From: Sphingopyxis macrogoltabida
GTDB taxonomy: Bacteria > Pseudomonadota > Alphaproteobacteria > Sphingomonadales > Sphingomonadaceae
NCBI RefSeq assembly: GCF_001314325.1
Contig: NZ_CP009429.1
Coordinates: forward strand, 1,736,501 to 1,800,500
Direction: 5' to 3'
Length of the DNA: 64,000 bases
Part shown: piece after piece, positions 39,944 through 47,536 of the stretch
Layout: the number at the start of each line of letters is the position of its first letter
How positions within the stretch are numbered: position 1 is the first letter of the stretch
Translations under genes and position numbers: made by a program
The notes under the pieces: model-generated
What the model saw: only the letters and a program-made list of their open reading frames with translations
Told to the model about the DNA's origin: nothing
The model's database searches: none

Positions 39944-40988
39944 CCGCCAGCAACCCCACAGAAAGCGCGTAAAAGTTGGAACAATTATAGTCGAGTATCG
40001 CACGATAATTGCCGGTCAGCAAATAGGCGGTGTTGCCGGGACCATCGGGTTCGAGCAACGTCGCCTGCACCTGCCCGTCGGGCCAGCGGCCGTTCAGCGG
40101 TTGGAAGCCGTCGGCGCGCCATTCCGCCATGCTCCGCCAACGGCTGTAGCGCGCGAAAACGCGCGGGCAGCGGGTCGGCTGGAGCCGCGTCGCAAAACGA
40201 TTGCGGTCGAAACCGGCGGGCACGCGCACCGCGACGCCCCACGGCTGCCCGGCGCGCCAGCCGGCGCGGCGCAGATAGGCCCCGATCGACTCGATCGCAT
40301 CGGCCTCGCTCGACCAGATACGCGCGACGCCGTCGCCGTCGCCGTCCTCGGCAACCGCCAGATAAACCGAGGGCAGGAATTGCGGATAACCGAACGCCCC
40401 CGCCCAGCTTCCTTTCAGCACGCTGCGCGGCACGCCCTTTTCGACCATTTCCAGCGTCGCAAGAAATTCGGGTTCGAACAGGCTGCGGCGGCGGCCTTCA
40501 TAGGCCAATGTTGCCAGCGCCTCGGGCAAGTCGAAATTGCCCGTCACCTTGCCATAGGCGGTCTCGTGGCCGAAAATCGCGATCATGATGCTCGTCGGCA
40601 CGCCGGTGCGCTGTTCGATCCGCGACAGCATGGGCAGCAGCCGGTCGTGAACCGCGCGCCCGCCGCCGATCCGCGCCGCATCGACATGCTTCGCCTTATA
40701 GGGGGCAAAGGCGGGGATCGGCGTGTTGGGATTGGGGGGTGCGCCAAGGTTGTCGCGATCGAGCGCCACGACACGGGGGTTATAGACCAGCCCCGCGGTC
40801 ACCCGGTCGAAGGTCGCGCGCGATACCCCGCGCGCCTGCGCCTTCGGCCACAGCGACTGGACATAGGTGGTAAAGCCGGCATCGCTCCCCTGTGCGTGGA
40901 GCGGCGCCGATGCGGTGAGCGCCCAGGCCGACAGCATCGTGGCTGCCAGCTTGAAAACGCGTCCGATTCTGAAACTGCTAGCGTGCAT
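39927..40988 (-). CDS. Membrane-bound lytic murein transglycosylase B-like protein
   Basis: 353 residues from MHASSFRIGR, with a signal peptide that ends near PLHAQGSD. The SLT2/MltB domain holds the catalytic glutamate in IFGHETAYGK and the GAFGYPQFLPS motif. It cleaves glycan strands with formation of anhydro-muramic ends. The frame is open well upstream, but a signal peptide is found only with this start or the ATG a few codons earlier (MGGDVMHAS). It pairs with rlpA and dac in a cell-wall gene block. Confidence 0.92.
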   Translation of the reverse strand: MHASSFRIGRVFKLAATMLSAWALTASAPLHAQGSDAGFTTYVQSLWPKAQARGVSRATFDRVTAGLVYNPRVVALDRDNLGAPPNPNTPIPAFAPYKAKHVDAARIGGGRAVHDRLLPMLSRIEQRTGVPTSIMIAIFGHETAYGKVTGNFDLPEALATLAYEGRRRSLFEPEFLATLEMVEKGVPRSVLKGSWAGAFGYPQFLPSVYLAVAEDGDGDGVARIWSSEADAIESIGAYLRRAGWRAGQPWGVAVRVPAGFDRNRFATRLQPTRCPRVFARYSRWRSMAEWRADGFQPLNGRWPDGQVQATLLEPDGPGNTAYLLTGNYRAILDYNCSNFYALSVGLLADEIDR

Positions 40989-41228
40989 GACGTCCCCACC
41001 CATAGGCAATGTCTTGCACAGATGCGAGCGCCTTGACCACCCCGCGCCAAGACAAGCCGAGTCATTCGCGCGCCGGACCGATACACCCGGTTCGCTTGCC
41101 ACGTGCTCGACCGGTTCCGGCCCTTTCGGTGTGCGGATCGAGGTAATAAGAAGCATCGACGTCATTCGGATTGCCGCCAGCCAGAGCGAGCGGGCTCGGC
41201 ACCGGAGATTGCCGGAGGGGAACGGGAA

Positions 41229-42368
41229 TTGCAGACAGCCGATTTTCTGATCGTGGGCGGCGGCATCGCCGGCGTATCGGCAGCCGCGCGGCTTACCGCG
41301 CACGGACGGACCGTGCTGCTCGAAGCAGAGAGTGGCTTCGGCTATCATTCGAGCGGCCGCAGCGCGACCTATTATCATTTCGGCATCGGCAAATCGGTGG
41401 TGCGCGGCATGACGGCATTCAGCCGCGCGCATTTCGAAACCCCCAGCGCAAATGGCACCGCGCTGTCGCGCCCCTCCGCCGCGCTGTTCATCGCGCCGCC
41501 GGAGATGCTCGCGGGGCTCGATCTACTCGAAGCGGAAATGCGGCCCTATAGCGACCGGCTCGAGCGGCTCGACGCCGACGCCGCGCGCGACATCGTGCCG
41601 GTACTCCGCTGCGGCGGCGACGGGATCGTCGCCGCGGTGCTCGACCGCGCCGCGCGCCGCCTCGACAGCGAAATGCTGCAGCAGGATTATCGCGCGGCGA
41701 TCAAGCAAGCGGGCGGCCAGTCGATCCCGGGTGCCCGCGTCGTTGCGATCGCGCGTGAAGGAACGAACTGGGTCGTGACCACGGCGACCGGCGACCGCTT
41801 CTCCGCACCGATCCTCGTCAACGCGGCGGGCGCCTGGTGCGACGAGATCGCGCGCCTCGCGGGCGTCGAGCCGCTCGGCCTTCAGCCGCTGCGCCGGACG
41901 ATCATCGCCTTCGACGCCCCGCCGGATCAGCAGATCGGCGACTGGCCCTTCACCAAGACCGCGGTCGACGATTTCTACATGCTGCCCGAATCGGGTCGCC
42001 TGCTCGCCTGTCCCGTCGACGAAGTGCCGAGCGAGCCGACCGACGCCCAGCCGGAGGAATATGACATCGCCCTCGCCGCAGCGAAGGTCGAACATTATAC
42101 CTCGCTCGCCGTCCGGCGGCTCAGTCATAGCTGGGCAGGGCTACGCACGTTCACGCATGATCGCGTTCCGGTCGCCGGCTTCGCGCCCGATACAGAGGGG
42201 TTTTTCTGGCTGGCCGGTCAGGGCGGATATGGCCTGCAGACCGCCCCCGCGATGGCCGCTGCGACGGAATCGCTGATCACCGGCGGCAACTGGCCCGCCG
42301 GCTTGACGGATTGGGGTGTCGATCGGGCCGATCTTGCGGTCGAACGGCTCCAGATCGCAGGAAATTAG
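41229..42368 (+). CDS. FAD-dependent oxidoreductase (glycine oxidase/DadA-like)
   Basis: 379 residues from a probable TTG start behind GGAGGGG. The N-terminal dinucleotide fold is FLIVGGGIAGVSAAARL, followed by LLEAESGFGYHSSGRS, where a family of amine/amino acid oxidases binds FAD. The C-terminal FAD contact is WLAGQGGYGLQTAPAM. It belongs to the DAO superfamily, with a D-amino acid or glycine type substrate likely but not provable. It stands alone, divergent from the transglycosylase gene, and is the last chromosomal gene before tRNA-Ser. Confidence 0.87.
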   Translation: MQTADFLIVGGGIAGVSAAARLTAHGRTVLLEAESGFGYHSSGRSATYYHFGIGKSVVRGMTAFSRAHFETPSANGTALSRPSAALFIAPPEMLAGLDLLEAEMRPYSDRLERLDADAARDIVPVLRCGGDGIVAAVLDRAARRLDSEMLQQDYRAAIKQAGGQSIPGARVVAIAREGTNWVVTTATGDRFSAPILVNAAGAWCDEIARLAGVEPLGLQPLRRTIIAFDAPPDQQIGDWPFTKTAVDDFYMLPESGRLLACPVDEVPSEPTDAQPEEYDIALAAAKVEHYTSLAVRRLSHSWAGLRTFTHDRVPVAGFAPDTEGFFWLAGQGGYGLQTAPAMAAATESLITGGNWPAGLTDWGVDRADLAVERLQIAGN

Positions 42369-42618
42369 CTCGACCATCCGAGCGCCGGGAAGCAATCAAC
42401 GAACAGTGCGCGCGCCACGCGGCGCCTCACGAGCGGCGGCAACATTTATCGACTGCCAAGCGAAAGAGGACTCTCGACAATCCGGCAGGCAGCAGAGTAT
42501 CGGCCATATTTCACCGCCGAGGAGCAAGTTGCTGCCAAGGAGGTGTCCCGGCAGGTGCCCCACGCCACAACGGTTTCGCGGGCCGCAGCTTGGAATGAAT
42601 GGCGGTAATCCGCCGTGC
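42369..42618. other. Intergenic stretch before tRNA-Ser, nothing recognised
   Basis: No gene, hairpin with T-run or repeat was found between the FAD oxidoreductase and tRNA-Ser. The tRNA promoter should lie in its last 60 bases. Confidence 0.5.
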
Positions 42619-42708
42619 GGACAGGTGGCCGAGTGGTTTAAGGCAGCGGTCTTGAAAACCGCCGTGGGTGCAAGCTCACCGTGGGTTCGAATCCCACCCT
42701 GTCCGCCA
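42619..42708 (+). tRNA. tRNA-Ser (anticodon UGA)
   Basis: 90 bases with encoded CCA. The acceptor stem is GGACAGG with CCTGTCC, the discriminator is G (the serine identity base), the anticodon loop reads CTTGAAA with anticodon TGA, a long variable arm (CGTGGGTGCAAGCTCACC) follows, and the T-arm is GTGGGTTCGAATCCCAC. The last 14 bases are repeated at 48940-48953, so the gene serves as an integration site. Confidence 0.97.
42695..42708 (+). repeat. attL: 3' end of tRNA-Ser
   Basis: CACCCTGTCCGCCA, identical to 48940-48953. The identity stops at both edges (C against A before, A against G after), so the shared core is exactly 14 bases. Confidence 0.85.
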
Positions 42709-43066
42709 ATTTTCGTTGATTTTTTTGTAGTTTTTCCCGAAAGTTGGCTCCATTCCCATAATCGCTCCCCGATAGGTCACCCGCTAGGCGCATAGCCTCG
42801 CTATGCAGCCGGAATGGGTTTGCAGATCGGGCAGGCCAGATCGGGGGACTTTCCCGGCTGGTGCGGGTGCAGTTCGATACACACCCTACGCGACAAGTCG
42901 CGGCTGGGAATGGCGGAGCGGCGCGGGGTTCGAGAGGTGGCAGCTTCCCAATTAAAAATGACTTGCGACTTGAATTCGACTGCAAGCGCGGTTTTCTACC
43001 AGTTTGCAGCAAATAATTTCCGGGTCGCTTCGAAACCAGCCGCGCGACGCACCCAAGGGACGGTGC
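42709..43066. other. Left end of the integrative element, no gene recognised
   Basis: About 360 bases between tRNA-Ser and the toxin gene. A T-rich start (TTTTTTTGTAGTTTTTCCC) may end tRNA transcription. An open frame across the tRNA on the other strand is judged spurious. Recombinase arm sites might lie here but were not identified. Confidence 0.45.
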
Positions 43067-43534
43067 CTATCCAGCTTTGCCCTTCTTGACTGCCTTTTTC
43101 AGCTTCTTTTGCGCCGACTGAAAATCAATCGCAACCGGCTGTAGCTCTCCGGTCTCATTGATGTTCCACGGCGGACGAAAGCATTGCCGGGGCTTCATGG
43201 CGATGATGCATTCTTCAATCCTTGCCCACCACATGAGGATATGGGCAGATTGCATAGTGCCTTTCGCCTGCCCCCATTTTGGCGGCAGATGGATGACCTT
43301 TGCGCCAGTCCGAAAGACGGCATCGACTTGAGGCGGATTTTCCAGAAAGTCGCGGTCGGCTGATAGGATCACATCGCCGCCATCGGCCATAAACTCTGTG
43401 ATCCAATGTACGTCGGACTTCCCGGCTTGTCTCGCGCTCACGACGGAATCCAGTGACCAGCCGTCCCGCAACGCAATCTCGCGGACCGCTTTGATTATCG
43501 CTTCAGCGACGTGCTCGTCCGCCCTTATCCTCAA
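43067..43534 (-). CDS. PIN-like toxin of a VapBC45-type pair
   Basis: 155 residues from a TTG that overlaps the upstream stop by four bases. The N-terminal IRADEHV and the central DVILSADRDFL carry acidic residues in the pattern of PIN-like (DUF5615/VapC45) nucleases: D6, E7 and the D of SADRDF. A Lys-rich C terminus follows. It is preceded by a DUF433 protein, the antitoxin partner of this group. The predicted role is a ribonuclease toxin that stabilises the integrated element. Confidence 0.75.
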   Translation of the reverse strand: MRIRADEHVAEAIIKAVREIALRDGWSLDSVVSARQAGKSDVHWITEFMADGGDVILSADRDFLENPPQVDAVFRTGAKVIHLPPKWGQAKGTMQSAHILMWWARIEECIIAMKPRQCFRPPWNINETGELQPVAIDFQSAQKKLKKAVKKGKAG

Positions 43535-44235
43535 CTTGCCAATTCAAGCTCAAAGCGCACGGCCCCCTCAACCTGACCGCGTGACACGTTGAACCAGCGC
43601 GCCACTCTGTCAAAGTTGCCGTCTTCCGCTTTCCATTGCCGAAACAAGGCATCGGTCGGGATGCCTGCACTGTCCACTAGCGGCTTCCCGAATGCCCGCG
43701 CCGGATCGAGAACAATATCGGGATGGTCGCCCGGGCGAGGCTTCCAGCGCGATGCCAAATGCGTCGCCGGATCAAAGACAACTCCCTTGGCAATAGACGC
43801 TTCGATTGCATCCCAGATCAGATATTGACCCGTCACCATTTCCCAAGTTGGTCGATCGCCAACCTCCTCGGAAGCCTGAGCAATCACGCGGCGACGGTCG
43901 GTTAGATATTTCACATCGGACAGGGCGAAGGGATGCTGAACACTCCATTCCTTGCGCGCCAGTTCGGCAGCCTTGCGAAGCGTCTGCATCGAGACGCCTT
44001 GGCCACGAAAATACTCAATGAACCGCAGTTCCATCAGGTCCAGAAAACTGACCGTCGGGGACTTCTTGAAGTCGCGATCCACAATCGGCCCGGATTTGCT
44101 ACTTGGCCAGCCATTGATCCACCCACGCAGCTTGGCCGCATGGGATACGCCCAGCAATCGGGTGGCGTCCCCGATGCTGTAGAAGCCCGCAAGCAGCGGA
44201 TCGCGGTCAATGGCCTCCATTACACCCATGCTCAT
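43531..44235 (-). CDS. DUF433 antitoxin of a VapBC45-type pair
   Basis: 234 residues. The N terminus is a MerR-like helix-turn-helix (YSIGDATRLLGVSHAAKLRGWI, in part), the middle has LMELRFIEYFRGQGVSMQTLRKA and the C terminus is the DUF433 domain (DIVLDPARAFGKPLVDSAGIPTDAL, quoted in part), which usually neutralises a PIN-like toxin. It probably represses its own operon. The toxin gene follows with a four-base overlap. Longer than most DUF433 antitoxins because of the added DNA-binding part, but this two-part layout is known. Confidence 0.8.
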   Translation of the reverse strand: MSMGVMEAIDRDPLLAGFYSIGDATRLLGVSHAAKLRGWINGWPSSKSGPIVDRDFKKSPTVSFLDLMELRFIEYFRGQGVSMQTLRKAAELARKEWSVQHPFALSDVKYLTDRRRVIAQASEEVGDRPTWEMVTGQYLIWDAIEASIAKGVVFDPATHLASRWKPRPGDHPDIVLDPARAFGKPLVDSAGIPTDALFRQWKAEDGNFDRVARWFNVSRGQVEGAVRFELELAS

Positions 44236-44279
44236 ATCCTAGCGGCTGGACCGTCCAATTACACCCCCAAATGGCAAGG

Positions 44280-44543
44280 CTAGCACTCCACCTCCCGCAC
44301 CAGCCGCGCAATTTCCTTCACGTATCGGGCCGCTGCCTTTGCCTTTGCGGAATAGCCGCCGTGCTTTCGGGCGTTGCGGTTACCTGTAGGTGCGCCGGGA
44401 TTCGTCCCGCCGTGCATTCTGCAACGTCGCTTTCCCTTCAATGCCGGGGACTGGCACTCCGTTCCCGAGCGGGTCCGGGCTAGGCAGCGCGACGATTGTG
44501 CCAGCTGGGCCGGTTGCATCGGATTGTTTGTCTGATTTTCCAT
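44280..44543 (-). CDS. HGG-motif small protein
   Basis: 87 residues from MENQTNNPMQPAQ. The motif CRMHGGTNPGAPTGNRNARKHGG is characteristic of small proteins from prophages and satellites annotated as HGGxTG-domain proteins, sometimes near terminase genes; two Cys upstream (SRCLARTRSGTECQ) may join the CRMH in a zinc site. Its first 164 bases overlap, in another frame, the end of the gene at 44380. Confidence 0.75.
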   Translation of the reverse strand: MENQTNNPMQPAQLAQSSRCLARTRSGTECQSPALKGKRRCRMHGGTNPGAPTGNRNARKHGGYSAKAKAAARYVKEIARLVREVEC

Positions 44544-45081
44544 TTCCCCCCTCCCCTCTGTGCTGGTGGAAGTGATCGGCAACCACGGCCTGTCCACCCT
44601 CGTTCACATGAACGTGCTTCACGGTTTGCTCTCGGGGCTGGTGGAGCCTTGTGAGCGCTTCCAGCGTCGCCCGGCAGGCAGCTTGGGCCTTTAGCGCCAG
44701 CCGCATGTACCTGTCGGCTGCGTCGGGATAGTGCCCCATATTGCTGCCAGAGCGCCGGGCCATTTCCGTAAAGAGTGCGTCTAGCGATATTGCCTGAGAT
44801 GCAAAGATGCGGCTGGCCAGCGACAGGTCGCCCTTCACCGCGCGCTGTAGTTCCTCGGCTAGCACTGCGCTGCTTTCAGCAATGGTGGGCTGGTGGCGGT
44901 CCCCAAACATTTGTGAGCCGAATGACATGGCGAGATGCGCGTTGCGGGTTTGCGGGTCCAACGTCACCCGCGCCAGCGTTCGCCCGATGTTTTCGTCCGG
45001 CCGCTTTTCAACTTCGAGCACTGCGGGTTCCCCGCGCGTCGCGAGGCCGTCCCCCGGTTTTGCCTTTGTCCGTTTCGCCAT
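44380..45081 (-). CDS. Phage-satellite-type hypothetical protein
   Basis: 233 residues from MAKRTKAKPG. The middle is helical (LAEELQRAVKGDLSLASRIF; ADRYMRLALKAQAACRATLE), followed by QTVKHVHVNEGGQAVVADHF, a segment I recall from many alphaproteobacterial prophage-like islands. Its last part overlaps the HGG gene in a different frame by 164 bases; both frames look genuine because each matches a known type of protein. Function unknown. Confidence 0.75.
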   Translation of the reverse strand: MAKRTKAKPGDGLATRGEPAVLEVEKRPDENIGRTLARVTLDPQTRNAHLAMSFGSQMFGDRHQPTIAESSAVLAEELQRAVKGDLSLASRIFASQAISLDALFTEMARRSGSNMGHYPDAADRYMRLALKAQAACRATLEALTRLHQPREQTVKHVHVNEGGQAVVADHFHQHRGEGGNGKSDKQSDATGPAGTIVALPSPDPLGNGVPVPGIEGKATLQNARRDESRRTYR

Positions 45082-45083
45082 TG

Positions 45084-45905
45084 TCAGTCCTTCCGCGCCT
45101 TCGCGCCAATGTTTTGAGAGGTGCCGCAACGCTTGCCGATGATGCGCCCGCCCGGCTCCAGCCGCTCCAGGCCGAAGTGTGACGCTGCCTCAGCACTTGC
45201 CCCTTTCAGCACGTAGGCGAGCGCCGCTGCATGATTGACCGCGTGCAGATCAGGATTGGCAGTCTCCAGCCCCAACCTGCCGCCAATCGGCTTGCTGTGG
45301 ATGACGCGCGCCCGGTAAGGCTGGCCCGTAATCCGGCGAAGCCATCCCCGCTGCAATGCCGTCACGACGGGCACCAGATCGGCGGGCACATGGGCAAGCA
45401 AGTGGCAATGCCCGCCTTTGTCGGGGCCGTTGCCGGGCGCATTTTCATGGGTCCACAGCCAAGCGGTACCGCTTCCGTGCCGGGCCAGCGCCTTCGCCAT
45501 GAGATCGGTAAAGCGGCCGGTCGCCTTCGCCATGCCTGCCAAGGGCACTCCAGCGGCCTGCCAGTGAATCGAGATCATACGAGTGAAAGGCTGCCCGATT
45601 TTTTTGGCATGGCGCTCAGCGGCCTTCAGATTGGCAATTTGAGCCGCTGTCAGTGCATGGCTCTCCCGGTCGGCACGGTTGCGTGCGCCGCCCCGGCCGG
45701 TGGGCCTAGCGGAAAGGTCTCCCACACCAGATGTAAGGTAATTAACCGCAAGCGCCGTGCCACTTCTGAAAATCGGTGGATTTGCGGGCGATTGCGGCTG
45801 GAGCACCGCAATTGAAACTTCACCGAAACCGCAATCACGGTGAAGTTTCAAAGCGCCGCCATGCCGGGCGCTATCAAGCGGCTTTGGCATGGCGGCAGCG
45901 ATCAT
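45084..45905 (-). CDS. HUH-like replication protein (candidate)
   Basis: 273 residues. The central WTHENAPGNGPDKGGHCHLLAHVP, in part, holds H166-C-H168, an HUH-type metal motif next to a strand. About 63 residues on, ALAYVLKG gives Y231 and K234, the place of the catalytic tyrosine in rolling-circle initiators. This resembles replication proteins of inoviruses and small plasmids more than relaxases. If right, the element can copy itself after excision. It lies two bases upstream of the gene at 45081 and overlaps the winged-helix gene by four bases. Confidence 0.6.
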   Translation of the reverse strand: MIAAAMPKPLDSARHGGALKLHRDCGFGEVSIAVLQPQSPANPPIFRSGTALAVNYLTSGVGDLSARPTGRGGARNRADRESHALTAAQIANLKAAERHAKKIGQPFTRMISIHWQAAGVPLAGMAKATGRFTDLMAKALARHGSGTAWLWTHENAPGNGPDKGGHCHLLAHVPADLVPVVTALQRGWLRRITGQPYRARVIHSKPIGGRLGLETANPDLHAVNHAAALAYVLKGASAEAASHFGLERLEPGGRIIGKRCGTSQNIGAKARKD

Positions 45906-46192
45906 GGGGCAATCCAGACAATGGCCAGCTTGCCGGTGCGGTTCGGCCTGCGCTGTCCGCTGTCACGAATAAGCCCTTTTCGCTTCAACTCACTGGTGCG
46001 CGGCTGGATAGACCAGCGGTCCATATCGAGCCGTCCGGCCAGTTCGTCGGCAGTCAGGCCATGCGCGCCAGCATCGCGGATTGCGCCCACTGCCATGCGC
46101 TGGAGCCGCCCCAGCTTTGGCGCAAGAGCTTCAGCAGCGGCAATCGAGGTTTCCACGTTCCGGTGCCCCGGTGCATCGGGATAGGGGCTCAT
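45902..46192 (-). CDS. Winged helix-turn-helix DNA-binding protein
   Basis: 96 residues from MSPYPDAPGHRNVE. The second half is a winged helix (GAHGLTADELAGRLDMDRWSIQPRTSEL, in part, then KGLIRDSGQRRPNRTGK as wing), similar to MarR-like or replication-control proteins in satellites. It overlaps both neighbours by four bases, so it belongs to the same operon as the replication protein. Confidence 0.7.
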   Translation of the reverse strand: MSPYPDAPGHRNVETSIAAAEALAPKLGRLQRMAVGAIRDAGAHGLTADELAGRLDMDRWSIQPRTSELKRKGLIRDSGQRRPNRTGKLAIVWIAP

Positions 46193-46392
46193 GCCGCGCC
46201 TCCCTCTGCCATGGGCGGCAAGCCTGCGCGTGCCAGTAGTTTGCCCAGCCAATCGGCCTGCGCTTCACTCATGGGCGATGGATCGACCGCAAGCTGGCCA
46301 AGAAACTGCCCAGCCTTGCGGCTTAGACGGCCGGTGCCGCTCAGCAGGGCAAGCGCCGCTGCGCGATGATCGAGAAAGGGCGGCTCAGTCAT
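46189..46392 (-). CDS. Small hypothetical protein
   Basis: 67 residues (MTEPPFLDHR ... MAEGGAA), helical, with the segment SPMSEAQADWLGKLLARAGL. Similar short proteins with a 'W-L-x-x-L-x-x-R' helix are found in phage satellites of alphaproteobacteria. Overlaps neighbours by four and eight bases. Confidence 0.55.
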   Translation of the reverse strand: MTEPPFLDHRAAALALLSGTGRLSRKAGQFLGQLAVDPSPMSEAQADWLGKLLARAGLPPMAEGGAA

Positions 46393-46576
46393 TGCAGCCC
46401 TCCCCAAAGCAGAGCCACACCACGTCCCGCGCCATCGAGGGCGGCAGGCAATAACGGGAGGCAAGCATTTGCACCCGCCAGTCCTGTGCGGTAGAGAGGG
46501 GATGCGACCAGCCACCCAAAAGCAGATCGCGCGAAGCCCCGGCCTGCACGCCGGGGTTTTGCATTTTTATCGCCAT
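46385..46576 (-). CDS. Small hypothetical protein
   Basis: 63 residues ending ARDVVWLCFGEGCND. The pattern 'aromatic-Cys/Ala-FGEG' at the C terminus and a helix before it (MLASRYCLPPSMARD) recall short satellite proteins. Starts three bases after the excisionase gene. Weakly supported beyond its place in the operon. Confidence 0.5.
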   Translation of the reverse strand: MAIKMQNPGVQAGASRDLLLGGWSHPLSTAQDWRVQMLASRYCLPPSMARDVVWLCFGEGCND

Positions 46577-46579
46577 TGC

Positions 46580-46762
46580 TCATGCTCCCGCCTGATAAGT
46601 CGGGAGGCTGGCAAGGTAGGCTTCGAGATCGGCAAACGAGATCAACGTGCGCCGCCCGGCTTTCCGAGCCGTAATCTTGTTTTTCTGGAGCAATTCATAA
46701 AGCCGCGTGCGCGACATGCCCGTGAATTGCTGAGCTTCGGGCAAAGTGCCGTATGCTTTCAT
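46580..46762 (-). CDS. AlpA/MerR-like excisionase
   Basis: 60 residues. A helix-turn-helix of the excisionase type: LPEAQQFTGMSRTRLYELLQ followed by the wing KITARKAGRRTLISFADLEAYL, in part. AlpA-like proteins control excision of P4-type islands together with the tyrosine recombinase. The strong fit to the family outweighs the small size. Confidence 0.85.
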   Translation of the reverse strand: MKAYGTLPEAQQFTGMSRTRLYELLQKNKITARKAGRRTLISFADLEAYLASLPTYQAGA

Positions 46763-46837
46763 GGGGAAGTATCCCGCAAGGTCCGTGCGGGATTGCCCGA
46801 ACGTTGCCGGGCAGTTTGGAACAGTGATTCGTTCCGT

Positions 46838-47536
46838 CTAAAATGGGGGTTTAGCAAGAAAGTTTGCTGGTGGCCGGTTTATCCAGTCATGCTTGAGTAG
46901 CAACTTGGCCCAATCTAATGGTCGATCTCGTGCTACGGGACTGTCGAGCATGAGGCGATAGAGCTGATTGTCGGGCCTTTCCTCCCGTAGCGCCCTAACC
47001 CGCTCCCGAATCTCTCGTAACTCCTTGTCATCGGGCTTAATGTCCCAACTCGATTCTCGTATCAGTTTAGCTGCCAACTTGCAGCCCTCTACCATGTAGG
47101 CTCGTGTCCCTTGCTTCCGGCAATGGCTGACGCAGCAATCTGTAATGACGGCGAGATAACCCTCGAATTCCAAGTGGCGTGCAGGTGTGGGTGGCGCTCC
47201 CCCGCCTACTCTATCCGGCCGAAAAATTGGACTTTCAACGCCACGGCGGGCATCCACGATTGCGGCTTGGACTTCATAGATCGGCGACAATGCAGCATAA
47301 GGAACGCCGACATTGGAAAAGTATTCCAGTAGCGCGTTCATTCCCAACGCAACGCCGAATCGGCCGCCATCGCCCACTTGCTCCATACGCAGCGCGGCCT
47401 GAACCAATTTTGCATGAACGGCAGCCAAGGCGCTTTCGAGACCTTCCTTTGGATCAAGTCTTTCCAACATGCGCTCCCGCATCTCTACAGGCGGCAGGCT
47501 TTCGGGGTACTCAGGCGGGAGTCTCTTGGTGCTCAT
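46838..47536 (-). CDS. Hypothetical protein coupled to the integrase
   Basis: 232 residues from MSTKRLPPEY; the ATG overlaps the integrase stop by four bases. The chain is mostly helical, with MRERMLERLDPKEGLESALAAV near the start, a Cys pair (TDCCVSHCRKQGTRAY) in the middle and a charged helix (KELREIRERVRALREER). No catalytic motif or family was recognised. Its coupling to the integrase suggests a role in the element's maintenance or in host effects. Confidence 0.7.
   Translation of the reverse strand: MSTKRLPPEYPESLPPVEMRERMLERLDPKEGLESALAAVHAKLVQAALRMEQVGDGGRFGVALGMNALLEYFSNVGVPYAALSPIYEVQAAIVDARRGVESPIFRPDRVGGGAPPTPARHLEFEGYLAVITDCCVSHCRKQGTRAYMVEGCKLAAKLIRESSWDIKPDDKELREIRERVRALREERPDNQLYRLMLDSPVARDRPLDWAKLLLKHDWINRPPANFLAKPPF

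Noticed and set aside
42638..43012. Open frame overlapping tRNA-Ser on the minus strand
   Set aside because: It reads through the tRNA gene and its sequence has no domain; the tRNA is certain.
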